A stretch of 64,000 nucleotides of DNA, taken from Cymbidium sinense. Its lineage: Eukaryota; Streptophyta; Magnoliopsida; Asparagales; Orchidaceae. The stretch is taken from positions 145,815,601 to 145,879,600 of the forward strand of contig CM038221.1 in assembly GCA_021442155.1 (NCBI GenBank). The letters run 5' to 3'. Made by a program: the position numbers and the translations under genes. Positions 1 to 12,280 of the stretch are shown in pieces. Every line of letters starts with the position of its first letter. Positions within the stretch are counted from its first letter, which is position 1. The notes below the pieces were generated by a model. That model had not been told where the DNA came from. It did no database searches and was given only the letters and a program-made list of their open reading frames with translations.

Positions 1-520
1 AAGGAATCTTAAGTCTTAAAATTTTATTAAAAAATGTAACTCAAACAAATTAAATCAATTTCTAAAATGTAAAGCCCAATTTAGATAGTTTGAGATGCTC
101 AAGGTTTCCTAGCATCTGAGCATCTCCTACTTATTTTCCATTTTGATAATAACTCCTCTTGATCAATCCCATTTGATCTTCAAACAAACCAATCAATTGA
201 TAGTCTTCCTATTGAAATCTTCAGATAAATCTATCATTTACCTTAATCGAGAGTTTTCCTAAGGATCCCTTTAGATGTAATTAACTATGGGGCTTGTGGG
301 GGAACTTAATGAACCCGATTTAAAATAAACTCTATTTTATTTTTCCATGTAAAGTAGGGGAAGAATCTCTGGCACATATGCAGACCCATCGTCCTTAAAA
401 TTCCTTATTGAGGTGATTGGTTCCATTAAAGGGTGGTGACTTCCATCTTTCGAGATAGTACCCTATACCTTGATGATATATATGATCACCTAAATTAGTA
501 CATCTGTGGATCTGTATAGT
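1..520 (+). mobile_element. 3' end of a giant Tat/Ogre-type LTR (fragment)
   Basis: This stretch follows 27355-27880 (LTR of element A) and the reverse complement of about 51640-52100 (LTR of element C). Shared landmarks include the AAAGTAGGG / AGAATCTC segment near 352-372 and the sequence around GATCACCTAAAT near 484-496. The match fades near 520, before the LTR end and primer site seen in the other copies. It is therefore an LTR remnant whose junction with the next fragment lies between about 520 and 590. It differs from the other copies by many 1-6 base indels, as expected of an old copy. Confidence 0.7.
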
Positions 521-589
521 GTCTTACCAAGACCAACTTTTGTAAGGGTTCCTCTTTCTTTTCACCCCAACAGATTTGAAAGGCAACTC

Positions 590-1740
590 CATTATAAGAA
601 TTTATTCACCACAGTAGCACCAATATTTTTTAACTCGAACAATATAACTTGTTAATAATATAAACCTTTATATGTTTGAAACAATGTGGCTTCTTCATCG
701 ATTGAGTCCATTTTATTTGGTTGTAACTTGAGTAAGAATCCAAAAAATTGATCATTTGATGCCCAGACGTAACATCAACCAATTGATCAATTCAGGGGAG
801 GGGAAAACTATCTTTCGGGCAAGCTTTGTTGAGATCAGTGCAATCAATACACATTCTCCAAGTTCCATTTATTTTCTTAACCATGATAACATTTGCTAGC
901 CATGTAGGGTAATATTTTTCTCGTATGAATCTCGCTTTTAAGAGCTTGTTAACTTCTTGTTCAATAGCTTGGAGGTGATCAGGTGCAAAACTCCACTTCT
1001 TTTGGATGATCAATTTGAATGTTGGATCAATCTTGAGGGAGTGCATGATCACATTGTACCCTGTGCATATCAAACTCCAAGCAAAGATGTCTTAATTTTT
1101 GTGCAAGAAGTCTATGTATTTTACTCTTTTTTTGTCTAAGAGCAAGATTCAACTTTCACTATTCGTAAAGGTTGGTCATCTGATAATAAAACATGGAGCA
1201 AGTCTTCTACAGGCGAAGCTCTATGTGGTACTTTTTCATCTCAAAAATTAAACTTCTCGATGCTGAAGGTCACCGAAGGGCATGGTTGAGCTTGTCTAAG
1301 GTAACATGCTTGTGCTATTTGTTGATTTTCACAGACCACTCCAACCCCAACGGGGGTTGAAAATTTCATCTTAAAATGAGATACCAAAGCAATAGCACCA
1401 AAAATTGATTGGAGGGACCTTCCGAAGATAGCGTTGTACATCGAATCTGACTTGACAATCATGAATTAAATTTGAATGAGTCACTTGTCGAGAAAATTCT
1501 TTAAGGACAACATAATTCTATCTTTAAGGTGAAGACTCCAGATAGCCGCGATGAGAGGGAAGATGATTTCCATCTTTAAAGTTGAATTCTTTTGGCATTA
1601 AGCGTTGTAAGTCCACATGTATAATATGACGGGTGGAATCAATAAGACAAGAATGTGCTAAGCTACCGACAATACTTGGTGGAAAATTGAGCCGCAGTGA
1701 TAGATGAGTAACTAGAGGTGTTAAGGAGGTCGATCATGAT
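590..1740 (-). pseudogene. Ty3/gypsy Tat-type pol fragment (protease end to RT)
   Basis: This is a broken piece of a retrotransposon polyprotein. Read on the minus strand, 1462 to 1241 gives the segment after the protease (KSDSMYNAIFGRSLQ, then FKMKFSTPVGVGVVCENQQ). From 1073 to 792 comes the start of reverse transcriptase: SFAPDHLQAIEQEVNKLLKA, FIREKYYPTWLANVIMVKK, and WRMCIDCTDLNKACPKD with the first catalytic Asp region. The RT palm continues in shifted frames to about 595, ending with LKNIGATVVNKFL. Frameshifts separate the parts and the YxDD box is absent, so nothing functional remains. The order and wording match the plant Tat lineage. The piece lies next to an LTR remnant in the opposite orientation, so the two come from different insertions. 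Confidence 0.82.
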
Positions 1741-2188
1741 TTGGAAGTGGAGGAACTTGATAGAAGGCCCTGATTAGCATTTTGACCTCCCCGACTAACG
1801 ATCGCCTTGGGGAGATGCATTTTCCACAGTGGATGCCGAGTTTTTGTAAAAGTCATTATCTCATTTTGAGACTCTTCCAATCAACATGATCTTCTAGAGA
1901 TTCATGTTACATCACCATAGGTCTCTATGTGAGAGAAGTGAGGTTTTGGCATCCTTGGTTCAAGGATTGGTTTCATGAGTGATGGGAGTTGGAGTGGGAG
2001 GCTCCATTGTTGCAAGTACTGCGCTTGTTGGCCATAATGCAGGTGTTCACAGAGATTATGATTGTGGGGTTTGATTCTCATAGACGACGCCAAACTCCAA
2101 CCCCAAACGAGAATGAACTTTCAATTTTTTTTATTTTCTTTTTGGATGATAGTGCAAAATTGTTGAGTGCTAGAAAACCAATTGTGGT
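1741..2188 (-). other. Unassigned, possibly upstream gag/protease remnant
   Basis: This lies directly upstream, in minus-strand terms, of the pol fragment. The minus strand holds a short open stretch (2093-1902) rich in Pro, His and Gln that could be the gag-protease linker of the same element, but no zinc knuckle or protease motif is visible. I cannot assign it with confidence. Confidence 0.3.
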
Positions 2189-2859
2189 AGAATAAAAGTT
2201 TGCATCTTAGCATTGTTGTGTAATATAACACACACACAGATATTTAAAGAATGAAGAAGAAACTTTAGGATTTTTACATGGAAAAATCCCTGAAGAGGGG
2301 GAAAAAATCACGGGGCCTAGCCTAATAAAAATCTTCCATTATGTATCTATTCCAGAGTACAAAGTTTTCTCGATAACGAGATTACAGAATTGTATATGAG
2401 AAAGCCTGATAATGGGAATCCCATAATCAGGTAACAATTAGGCGCAAAGAGCAGTCAGAATTGTTGGTGGCGTGGTGATGGTGAATTGCACGGTCGATGA
2501 CGATGCATGGTGTAGTGGCGGAGATAGCCAAAACATGGTCGGCATGTTACGGAGACGGCAATGGTGGTCACGCGACGGACTGGTCGGCGGTGATGACCAG
2601 CGATGATGATCGATGGTGGTGGTCGACGGTGGTGGCCTGCGGTGGTCAACAATGGCGACGATAAATCGGTGACCGCAATAGTGGTTGGAGGCGGATGATG
2701 GTAATGACCTGACAATGGTACAATGGCGACCGACGCGGTAGGTTTGAGTGACGGTGGTTGGAAACTATGGTTGGACCGTGAAAGTGGTGGCACGTTGTGC
2801 TTGGAGGATCTTCGCGCTAGAGCTCTCTTCTTTAGTTTCCTCCTCATGAAGAATGAGGC

Positions 2860-2867
2860 TATTTATA
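2860..2867 (-). promoter_or_regulatory. TATA box of tandem unit 1
   Basis: The minus strand reads TATAAATA followed about 30 bases on by A/C-rich sequence, the usual plant core-promoter layout. The box recurs at the same place in units 2 and 3. Confidence 0.5.
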
Positions 2868-4150
2868 GATTAGATGGATGACATTTAAATACATGCAAAA
2901 TCCAAAACCACTCCATGATGCTCAAAATGATTCCCTGATCATCTCGATGTATTTTAAGTATTTGAATGCCCAAATGAAGTCAGAATCATGAGATCTTGGG
3001 CTTGTTAGATCTGGCTCATCAAGACGCTTGATTTAATTATAAACACTCCATATTTAGGAACTCAATTGATATCCCAAAGTTTTCAATGATATTTTAAGTG
3101 CTTGCTCTGAACTAGTTTTGACTTAGGATCAGATTGCTTTTGACATCAAGATTTGTGCTTCGATTAGTGGAATTTCTAGTGCCACATCATATCCCTATTT
3201 TGGATGACATTATTATAGCATCCAAAAATATATATCAAATAATTGAAAGTAACAAATTCTTCAATGAAATTTGTGGGTTCATTAACCTTTACTACATACA
3301 TGAGAGAATGGGTACAAGATTATGATCATGGAAGAGGGTGCGACACGGATGCTTATGCGCAAGGCCCGGGCTGCCTTCGGATACTTACAGACTCACAGGC
3401 ACTCGCGATGCCCGAAAGGAGCTGAAGCTAGAGCAGCAACCGATGATCATTTTTTCATTTTTTTAGTTTTTTTCTGCTTTCTATTTTCTTTATTTATTCT
3501 CACATGATGCGTCACATGCTAAAAAACTTGTAGAATAAAAGTTTACATTTTATTGTGAAATCTAGCACAAACACATATATTTGAAGAATGAACAAGAAAC
3601 TAGGATTTTATGAAAAATCCAAGAGAGGGAAAAATCACGGCTAGCTAGTAAAAAAAATTTTCACTCAGATTCTGTAGTACAAATTTTTTTTCGATAATGG
3701 GATTATAATTGTATATGAGAAAGCCTAAAATGGGAATCCCATAATCGAAACAATATGAGAAAGTGGTTAGAATGCATTAAAGGGCGTTGGTGATGGTGAA
3801 CGCGGATGATTCGACCAATACGGAATGGGTGGTGATAGCGAGATGCGACAATGATGGTCTGGTAGTCGGCGCGGTGACTGGATAGTGGTCGGTGATGACC
3901 GACGATGGTCGATGACACGATGATCGATGGTGTGGCGGCGTGGTGGTCAGATGGCAACCAACGCATGGTGGCGGTGGTAGATGGGTGATGACATATGATG
4001 GTGGTTGACGGTGAGGATCACGGTGTCCGCAGAAGCGGTCGGCGGTCAACACGAGGTTTGGCACCATCGAGTGACACGATTATGCTTGGAGGATCTTCAA
4101 GCCTTAAAAGCTCTCTCTTTAACTACACCCTCATGTGAAGAATGATATGC

Positions 4151-4158
4151 TATTTATA
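4151..4158 (-). promoter_or_regulatory. TATA box of tandem unit 2
   Basis: TATAAATA on the minus strand, at the position equivalent to 2860-2867. Confidence 0.5.
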
Positions 4159-5436
4159 GATTAGAAGGATGGCATTTCTATAAATATGCAAAATCCAAAC
4201 CACTCCATCGAATGGCTCAAAATGATTCCCTTTATCATATGATGTATTTGAAGTATTTGAATGATCAAATGAAGTCGAATCAAGAGATCTTGGGTTAGGT
4301 CCGCTCATCAAGACGCCGATTTGATCATAAACACTCCATATTTAGAAACTAAACTAATATCTCAAAGTTTTCAATGATATTTTAAGTACTTGATTTGGAC
4401 TAGTTTTAGGATCATATTACCTTTGATATCAAGATTCATGCTTGAAAATTTCTAGTGTCATATCGTTGTCCCATATTTTGGATGACATTATCTCTATCAT
4501 TCAAAAATATATGCCAAATAATTAAAAATAATTAATTCTTCAATGAAATTTGCTAATTCATTAACCTTTGTGTTACATACAATTTGAGAGAATGAATGCA
4601 CAAGATTATGATCATGGAAGTGGTGCGCGGTGCGTAGGTGCTCACGAAGGCTCAGGATATGGCCCCGCAATGTTTTACCCAATGCTATGGGCGCTCAAGA
4701 CGCCGATGATCATTTTTTTCATATTTTTTCAAATTTTTTTTCATTTTTTTCCATTTTTTAATTTATTCCCATAGACGGAGCTAAACTGTTACATACTAGA
4801 AACTAATTCTAGTAGAATAAAAGTTTGCGCCTTAGCTTTGTTGTGAAATCCGAACACACGATATTTGAAGAATGAATAAGAAACCCGTGATTTTATGTGG
4901 AAAAATCCCTAAAGAGAGAAAAATCATGGTCAGCAAAAATCTTTCATTATGTATTTGTTTCAAAGTACAAAGTTTTTCAATAATGGGATTACAGTATATG
5001 AGAAAGCGACAATGGGAATCCTAGAATCTAACAATCGCTATGCAGAGTGGTTTCTGCAGTTTGTTGGTAGCTGGTGATGGTGAACTGGCGTCCACGATCT
5101 TCGCGTGGTGATGACTGGATGGCGACAATGATGGTTACGGTAGTTAGCGGTGTGATCGTCGCATGACTGTGATGGTGGTCGCGGTAAGATCTACTGGTGA
5201 TAACGATGATCGATGTGGTAGTCGCGCTTAAACGCGGCATGGTGGTCGATCGCGGACGGCAGTGGTTAGGCGGCATGACGATGATGGTGACCGCACGGTG
5301 GTTGACGCCGGCGGAATGGTGGTGGTGGCCAACGGGCATTGGCGTACCAGTGGTCGGCGATCGTTGAGTGGTGGTAATTATGCTTGGGATCTAAGCCTGA
5401 GCTCTCTTTCTCTGGGCTCCCTGCGAAGAATGATAT

Positions 5437-5444
5437 TATTTATA
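5437..5444 (-). promoter_or_regulatory. TATA box of tandem unit 3
   Basis: TATAAATA on the minus strand, at the position equivalent to those in units 1 and 2. Confidence 0.5.
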
Positions 5445-5760
5445 GATTAGAGGATGACATTTCAGAATACATGCAAAATTCAAACCACTCCATCGGACGA
5501 CTCAAAATGATTCTCTTGATCATCTAATGTATTTTAAGTATTTGAATGCTCAAATGAAGTCAAAATTAAGAGATCTTGGGCTTACTAGATCCGGCTCGTC
5601 AAGATGCTTGATTTGATCATAAACACTCCATATTTAGGAATTAAACTGATATCCTAAAGTTTCCAATGATATTTTAAGTGCTTGATTTGGACTATTTTTG
5701 ACTTAGGATCAGATTGCTTTTGACATCAAGATGCTTTCACTAGGAATTTCTAGCCATATA

Positions 5761-7911
5761 TCAAGATGTATAGTTAAATCTTAATAAAATTTCATTTGAT
5801 TTTTAAATGTAAAAAATATTACTTATATATATTTATTTTATTTTATTTTATATTTATCTTATATTTATATTATTGCATCATTTTGATTATTTTTAATAAT
5901 TTTAATATTTATTACATTATTGTTCAATCCCAATTTAACCCCATTAAGAATCTTCAACATCTCCTTCTTCGAGCTCTTTACTTGGTTCATTTTTCACAAC
6001 ATTTCTTTTAGTCATCTTTAGCCCTTCTATTTTCAATCTTTTGGACATTTTAGCCTATTAGTTTTTGTAGTCTTGATTTTTTGTTCATTAGTATCATAAA
6101 TCCAACATGAACATATCCTTAGTACATGACCTTTCTAGACATGATAGTGAGGCTTTCAAAATTATCCTCAAACATTATTAATATTTGATATTCTAGATGT
6201 ATGATTATATATTTATGTTCATTTCTAGAGAAAGAATAAAAGAGAAAGTATTTTATTAAGTGTGTGTGTTTATCTTATTGATCCTTCATATAGTGAAAGT
6301 TATATATATATATAAAAAGAGAAAAAAAAAACATATCTCTTATTTTCTATTTTCTATTATGTGTGTGATCCTTCACAAGCCTGTGTTTTCACCTAAACAG
6401 TATTATGAACTTACGGACTTGTATACTATGAGGAATCCTTACCTAAAGATAAAGGTCCTCTTGAAAAGTGAACATAGGTTGATACATAAAATATTTTTCA
6501 TTTAGTTATTCTTTATTATTCATTATATTCTATGTGTGTCCTGACTGTTGCAGAAAGGGAGGTGGATGTGCTTGCTTTCCATCTATCAGATTAGATAAAT
6601 TTTTAGGTTAAAAAGTTAGCAAAGGTTTTGGTTTAGTATTCTTGTCAACCAAGTTCCTAAATAAGTAACGCTACATTTCCCAAAATATTATTTATGCTCT
6701 ATTTTTATTGACAGAAATTAACTTTGAGTTGTTTTAGTAAGTTTTTCTGAAATGTTTACCTTGCTTAATACTTGATCCCATGATACTGATGAGTGCTAAA
6801 TCTTATATACCTTTTTTTAATATTTATGTTTTTACCATTTAAGTTTGTACATTGTATTTGACAAATTGTGACTTGAAGAGTTGATGAGAGACCAACCTTA
6901 GGAGAAAGGAGTTTGCAGAAGGGTTATCATCACCCATTTTATAACAAAAGGGAGTGTTTGATGATATATTGACAACTTTAGAGTAAAAAAGAAATTAATT
7001 GTAGATTCTTAAATGAATGTACTTAATTATAGATATAATATATTGATTGTCAATTTATATAAATATTATTGTGTTCTTTACTTGATTTTACATTCTATAG
7101 ACTATTCTTTCTTGTTACTAGTTGTGTTCAATTTGTCATTCTTAGTCACACATTTGAATATTTTTGAAATCCAAAAAAGTTTTGAAATAACTCAACTCAC
7201 CTTTTAGGTTATATCATAACTATCAGTTGATATTACAGTTTGAACATGTTACAATAGTCTATTTTGAAAATATATATACCATCCAAGAGTGCATGAATAA
7301 GAGTCTTAGTGGTTTATTAAAAAAAATGTCTCCACGATCATTCAACTATTCATTAAATGAAAGAACAAAGTTTGCTCAGTGTAATAATGCTCTAATAGAC
7401 TAAATCTCAAGATGGTCCTCTCTTTTTTTATTTGTGGGTAATATAATTCTAGAGTATCATATTTTCCAAATTTAATCCTTGATCATATAAAATTGATAAA
7501 AACATGATCTCAATGAAATAGTGAAATAAAATTGATCTCAACTTAACACTTTTTTTTTTTGAAAAGTGATCTCAATTTAGCACTTGAGGGATTATTTTGG
7601 ATCAATTTTATATAATCTAGACTAAATTGAAGAAATGTGATACTTTATGATTAAATTGGGACAATTAAATATCTAAGAGACTAATTTGAGATTAGCTTTT
7701 GCATGTGTGTTATTTGTTCTCTCATTTATTGAGAATCATAGAGTAACTTACAAGAATTGTAATATAGTGTTTGATCAATTCTAAACCTAATCTAGGATCT
7801 TCCTCACTCTTGATCTAGTTACCATTATTTTGATATCTTTTAGTGTTTTAGGTACAGATTATATTGAAGGATTAGAAGAATGCCTTGGGAGTGAGGTACA
7901 CAAGATCTATG

Positions 7912-7914
<3 letters not shown>
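5761..7914. other. AT-rich stretch, no gene seen
   Basis: Long T-rich and TTTATATT-rich runs (especially 5796-5930) give short Leu/Ile/Phe/Tyr-rich open frames that look accidental. Near 6945-6965 there is AAAAGGGAGTGTTTGATGAT, which resembles a polypurine tract followed by an LTR start, but no matching second LTR was found. No domain was recognised. Confidence 0.55.

Positions 7915-7944
<30 letters not shown>
7915..7944. repeat. (AT)n microsatellite
   Basis: An uninterrupted run of AT dinucleotides, about 30 bases, directly before the m module. Confidence 0.95.
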
Positions 7945-7949
<5 letters not shown>

Positions 7950-8198
7950 ACCTTCATATATCTCCCATAAGTCAGGTCGAGCAAATTTGAAGAATTTGAT
8001 GAATTATGCATGGTATGCAAATCGCTCTCAAAATACATCGTATTGCCGAAATTGTTGAAATGATCTATCGATGAATCCAGTCCAACACGCTCAATGAAAT
8101 TAATCAACATACATATCGCATAACCACGCCGACCATCAGGGAGAGCCAATCGCTCCGCGCATATCGAGTGAGGTCGCGACAACACCTAAATATCGCAT
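7945..8198 (+). repeat. Module m, copy 0 (possible 5' terminal repeat of block U)
   Basis: It begins TGTTGACCTTCATATATCTC and ends near ACAACACCTAAAT. It is a diverged copy of the modules at 13077-13362, 20259-20518 and 59058-59338 (minus strand). In those three places m is the last part of block U, just before a giant LTR; here it stands alone upstream of U1. The pair 7945/13077 therefore looks like the two terminal repeats of one 5.4-kb element. No convincing primer-binding site or polypurine tract was found, so the LTR interpretation is tentative. Confidence 0.6.
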
Positions 8199-8774
8199 AC
8201 ACATCAAGAGGAGAGCAATTCATAAAGATATCGATCGTGATGCACAACACCTAAAATGTTCAGAAAGTTATGCCGTTAGTATCCAAATATTGAAACCTAT
8301 CAAAAGTGACTATGTAAGATAGCATAATATCGAAGCGAAATAAATCAAATCGAAATTAACCCGATCACGTCACTCAAACCAAACAGTATCACGAAATGGA
8401 TTGTTGCCAGATTCTAATATCAAAATTACCTCAAAAAAGACATCCAAGTTAACTAAAGTTATCGCTTAAAATTTCATCAAATTAGATTTATTTTAAGATA
8501 ATATACTTGATTATCTTTTAATTACATCTAATTAACACTTTAAAACTTACAGCTGCCCATTTTCATGCCTCTACCTCCAATTCGATCAATTATAGGCTGC
8601 CACATCATCCCTTCCTTATCACCTCACTTCCTTATCCCTCTTGGTGTTTGCTGTAGGCCGAACGAATGAGGCTCTCGTTGTCTTCCATTTCCAAAATTCC
8701 AGTCGAACGAAAGCCTCCCAGTGCTCCCTCTCTTATTCTTGAGCACAACAGCTACCCTAACTGCTCCTCTTTCC
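8199..8774. other. Unassigned, no gene seen
   Basis: The first part is AT-rich single-copy-looking sequence. From about 8560 it becomes pyrimidine-rich and leads into the segment shared with U2. Nothing codes recognisably. Confidence 0.5.
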
Positions 8775-9961
8775 CTCTTTGGCTCTCTCTCTTCCAAAAT
8801 CAAAGACTCTCGCTCTCTCCTTGGTGATCCTCTATACGAAAGCCTCAATCGATTGAGCTCTCTCTCCCGTTCATCCGTCTAAATAGTAATCGAACCGACC
8901 AACAGCCGCAAGCCTCCTCCCGGATCTCAGCCGAATGAGCCACTGCTTCCCTGCTCCCAACCGAACATCTAGAGCTCTTGTCTCTGCTATAGTGCCAAAA
9001 CCAAAAACCATTCCAAATCGAGTCCGCAGCTAGTCGTTCATCCATCCCTGTAAAGGCCGAACCGAAGCCCCTCTCCAGTCCCTCCAAGCACGATTCTTCC
9101 TTCCTCCCAGCTGCACGAGCAAGCTGAAGCATCTCGTCCCTCTCGATTGAACCAGCCACCGAGCTAGTACCACCTCCATCATCTCCCCCGTTCGGTCATC
9201 TCTCATCTCGGCTATAGACCAAAAAAAGAACCCAAACTCTGAGGGGGACATCGCGAACTCAAGTTGGATTTGGAGTGCCTCCTTAGCATTCTTTCCTCAC
9301 CTGATTGAAGTCTCCTAGCAAAAATCTCAAATCATTACCGATAGAGTCTCACTGCATGTTTTCAGAGGCGGCGCTCTAGCCTTCCTCTCTTGCTTCATCC
9401 CAACACAATCTATTCTTCCCACGTTGTAGCAGAAGCATCCAAAATATTTGTCATGTTGAACGATATAAGGGAGCATACTTCATCAAATTAACACAGAATA
9501 CTTAAAAGTTTGGCATTCTAGCAAGCTCAAGCAGGGGAAACAGACTATCAAAAGTGTGGTTCATGGTTTTAATAGAGGACCATGAGCCTTTATTTATGAA
9601 TCAATTCAGATAATAAGAAGACTCACTTCTGATGGATATTCATTTTCAGTCCATCGCTTACTCTATCGCTGATACAATATCTCTTAACATAGCTATATTA
9701 ACTACTCTACAACGTTGCTTGGCTATATTCCTTTCTCAAGTTTATTTAGAGGTCAACAAATTTGGTTAATTAGTAATTGTGGATCCAGATAAGTCATTAC
9801 TATCATTATTGGTGGCCGTTGATAACCTTTTTCTGCAAGTTGGAAACATCTATAAGTCATCCTGTGAAATATACAATGCAAACAACGATACACTCTCTAT
9901 GAGAAGTGGCAACTCTTGTGCACTTCTTTTTGAGAAACTTCCAAACATGGAACATGCACAA

Positions 9962-10217
9962 ACACAACTGACGGATACTGAAATAGGGGAAGCTTGCTCT
10001 TGATTCCACTCATGCAAAATATTGCCTATTAGATGTCCTGCATATTTTAGGAAGCTAGGGAGCCAATTTAGAGCTTCAACAAATTTGTTCAATCTATCCA
10101 TCTAATTTCAGTGAAGATGCTTGTCCTGTTAGTGATGGTATTGACTCTTCTAAACTCCTTGATGCTTGCAAGAAAGTTGACCTAGTGAATAAGTGTTGCA
10201 ACATCTGCAAAGATTAA
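9962..10217 (+). pseudogene. Captured fragment of an At1g61900-like GPI-anchored protein gene (U1 copy)
   Basis: The same gene piece as at 17252-17524 but more decayed: an extra G near 9987 breaks the frame, and an 18-base segment found in U2 is missing near 10137. Recognisable residues include STHAKYCLL and LLDACKKVDL. The parent family consists of extracellular GPI-anchored proteins with Cys-rich (SPARK-type) domains and no well-established function. U3 lacks the same 18 bases, so U1 and U3 share a more recent ancestor in this part than either does with U2. Confidence 0.7.
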
Positions 10218-10839
10218 ATCTCAATTGCGGTGTGTTCGACGCGATGAGTGGAACCCGTATGCGCACTTTGTAGCACGGCGAGGAAAAACTCGTAGGCGAT
10301 GCTTGTGATGTGATAAGAAAAATGATATGATTTCTTTTGTGTAGGTAACCTATACACGCTCTTTGTAGCGTGGTAGGGAAGAAGATACTTAGGTCGTGAT
10401 TTATACTACTCATACGCTCTTTTATAATACGCAAGCTCAGCACCTCTTATGCGGACGATGGACCAAATTTGACTAATAATGGACTCAAATAAACTTAAGT
10501 ATGATCTAAATATAGATTAAATAAAAAAGAGATTTAAGCAAGATTTCATAGACTAAATTAAAATAAAAAAGAAAGTATAATAATAATTAAAATAAAAAAT
10601 TAAGAAACAAAAGGAAAATTTACAAAATAAAATGAATTAAAAAAGATGACTTACCAGGGGACTTAGAACTTCACTCCAAAAGGTAAGCAGAACTTTCTCA
10701 CACTCAGAACCTTCAGATGACTTAACTAGAAGATCATCCCTAATGGTCGTAAGATCACTTTTCAAAATCCAACAAAAAGAGCCTCACTTGAGAAGGCACT
10801 AAGCCAAGTTTGGTATCAGTATCAAATGAGAAATGTCAA

Positions 10840-12280
10840 CTCCTTCAACAAGTCAGTTAAACCAGAAAGCAAAGATCGAAGGAAACTCTTCTTCAGCAAG
10901 TCCAAACAAGAAAAAAGCAAGGGACTAAAGAAGTCATCCTAATGTTCGTACAAAGTTAAAGGCTGAATTAAGGGAGTCATGTCATCAATATGCCCGTTAC
11001 GTGGAAAGCATAGGACTGATAACTCTTCTCCATTGACCCAACAAAAGCTCTGAGGGTTAGGTCACCGATAGACATTGTTCTATAAGCCCACGAAAGCATA
11101 AAGCTGGTGTAGAAGGTAATTTTATATCACTTAACAAGTCTTCAAGATAATTCAGGACTTTCCTCCATCGTACCCAAGGTTGGCTAGATAAAAGAATTAC
11201 AAGATACAAATCCCCGAGATGAAGTCTTCAACAAGTCCATCAAAGCACCTTGCATAGGACCGAAGATGTTCTCATCTCATTAACAAGTCATCAACTCCAT
11301 CAAGTCACTAAGGTCCGAAGTCAGGACAAGAGGAAAATATAAATTTTAAATTTCGAGATTGAATCTTCAACAAGTCTTATACACATGGGGACAAGAAATT
11401 CTCATCTCAACAACAAATCATCAACTCCATTAAGTCCACCAAGGCACAAAGTCAGGATATGAAAAAGATACAAATTTCAAACTCTTAAGAGAAAGTCTTC
11501 AACAAGTCTAAAAGCACAAAGCATAGGACTAAAGACATTTTAAATTCTCTCAATAGTTACTGTGAAATCCCCTCTGTTAGATAGGGGTATTTTCATATAT
11601 TTATCTAAATCGATATCATACTTTAAGCCAAGATCCTTAGATACATATTATGATTGAAAAATATATCATGTCTATTTTGCAGTAAAGAAAATCAAACCTT
11701 GTAATATATTTCTGAACTAATCTACATTCCCCTTGTTAGACAAGTTTTTTTTTATGATCAAGATTGTTCAACCCTCTTCTGTGAAATAGGAGGTCTTGTT
11801 GTATATATATTCATGTTGACATCGAGCTTTATATCAAACGAATATATCTATAACTATTTTTATTAAAGTTGCATGCTCTTGCGAACCAAAAGAATATATT
11901 TCTACATATGAAAAGATAGTCATAAATAGCAAAAGTTTGTCTCCCAAGATTCATCAAATTTTGAAGATCAAGTCAAAAGAACTCTCAATTTTGGAAGATT
12001 CAATCAACTAAATTAGAAAAGCATCAACCTCTACATCTTCAATTCTACGACTCAGACGGGTTCTAAAGGTCGGCAACAAGTCCATAAATGGTCAAGTCCT
12101 CACTCAACAAGCTGCAAGAAAAAGCTATAGTGAAAGAGCCCTTATTCATTAGTCTGATGACTAAACCACCAACCCATCACAGCTTAAGTCGAAGACTCAA
12201 GTAGGTTCTAAAGGTCAGACTCAACAAGTCCACAAATGGCCGATTTGCTGACACTCCCCTCGTCAACAAGTCACAAGAAA
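10840..12280 (+). repeat. CAACAAGTC-rich degenerate repeat field (U1)
   Basis: The word CAACAAGTC or a one-base variant recurs at irregular spacing, often as CTTCAACAAGTC or ATCAACTCCATCAAGTC (near 10850, 10895, 11128, 11228, 11280, 11365, 11405, 11500, 12075, 12215, 12262). It is conserved in U2 (about 18088-19480) and U3 (about 60160-61620, complementary strand). The intervening sequence is not strictly periodic. No protein domain is readable in any frame. Confidence 0.65.

Larger units (their letters stand above)
2189..5760 (-). repeat. Tandem array of three ~1.3-kb units, probable LTR-internal-LTR remnant
   Basis: Three head-to-tail units begin at about 2189, 3531 and 4813; each starts with TAGAATAAAAGTTT. 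The third is cut near 5760. Each unit holds, in order: a segment with AAAATCCC and a run AATGGGAATCCC; a GGTGGTGAT-rich block (2460-2840, 3780-4080, 5040-5390); a TATTTATA box; and a segment with ATAAACACTCCATATTTAG that ends near TTTTGACATCAAGAT. Units 1 and 2 then carry about 350 further bases (3160-3530, 4445-4812). On the minus strand each unit reads TATA box, short leader, then a terminator-like end, as in a plant LTR. I infer three LTRs separated by a short internal region, the product of unequal recombination in a small non-autonomous element. The protein-coding look of the GGTGGT blocks comes from their simple composition. Confidence 0.6.

Noticed and set aside
2455..2847. 130-codon His/Pro-rich minus-strand open frame
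   Set aside because: It comes from the GGTGGTGAT-rich block; the equivalent blocks in the two other tandem units do not preserve the frame.
6945..6985. Polypurine tract plus LTR start (AAAAGGGAGTGT then TGATGATAT)
   Set aside because: No second copy of the downstream sequence was found in the window to act as the partner LTR.
10150..10443. Minus-strand open frame also present at 62081-62290
   Set aside because: It is the antisense of the captured gene fragment and its flank; the sense frame has the recognisable family signature.
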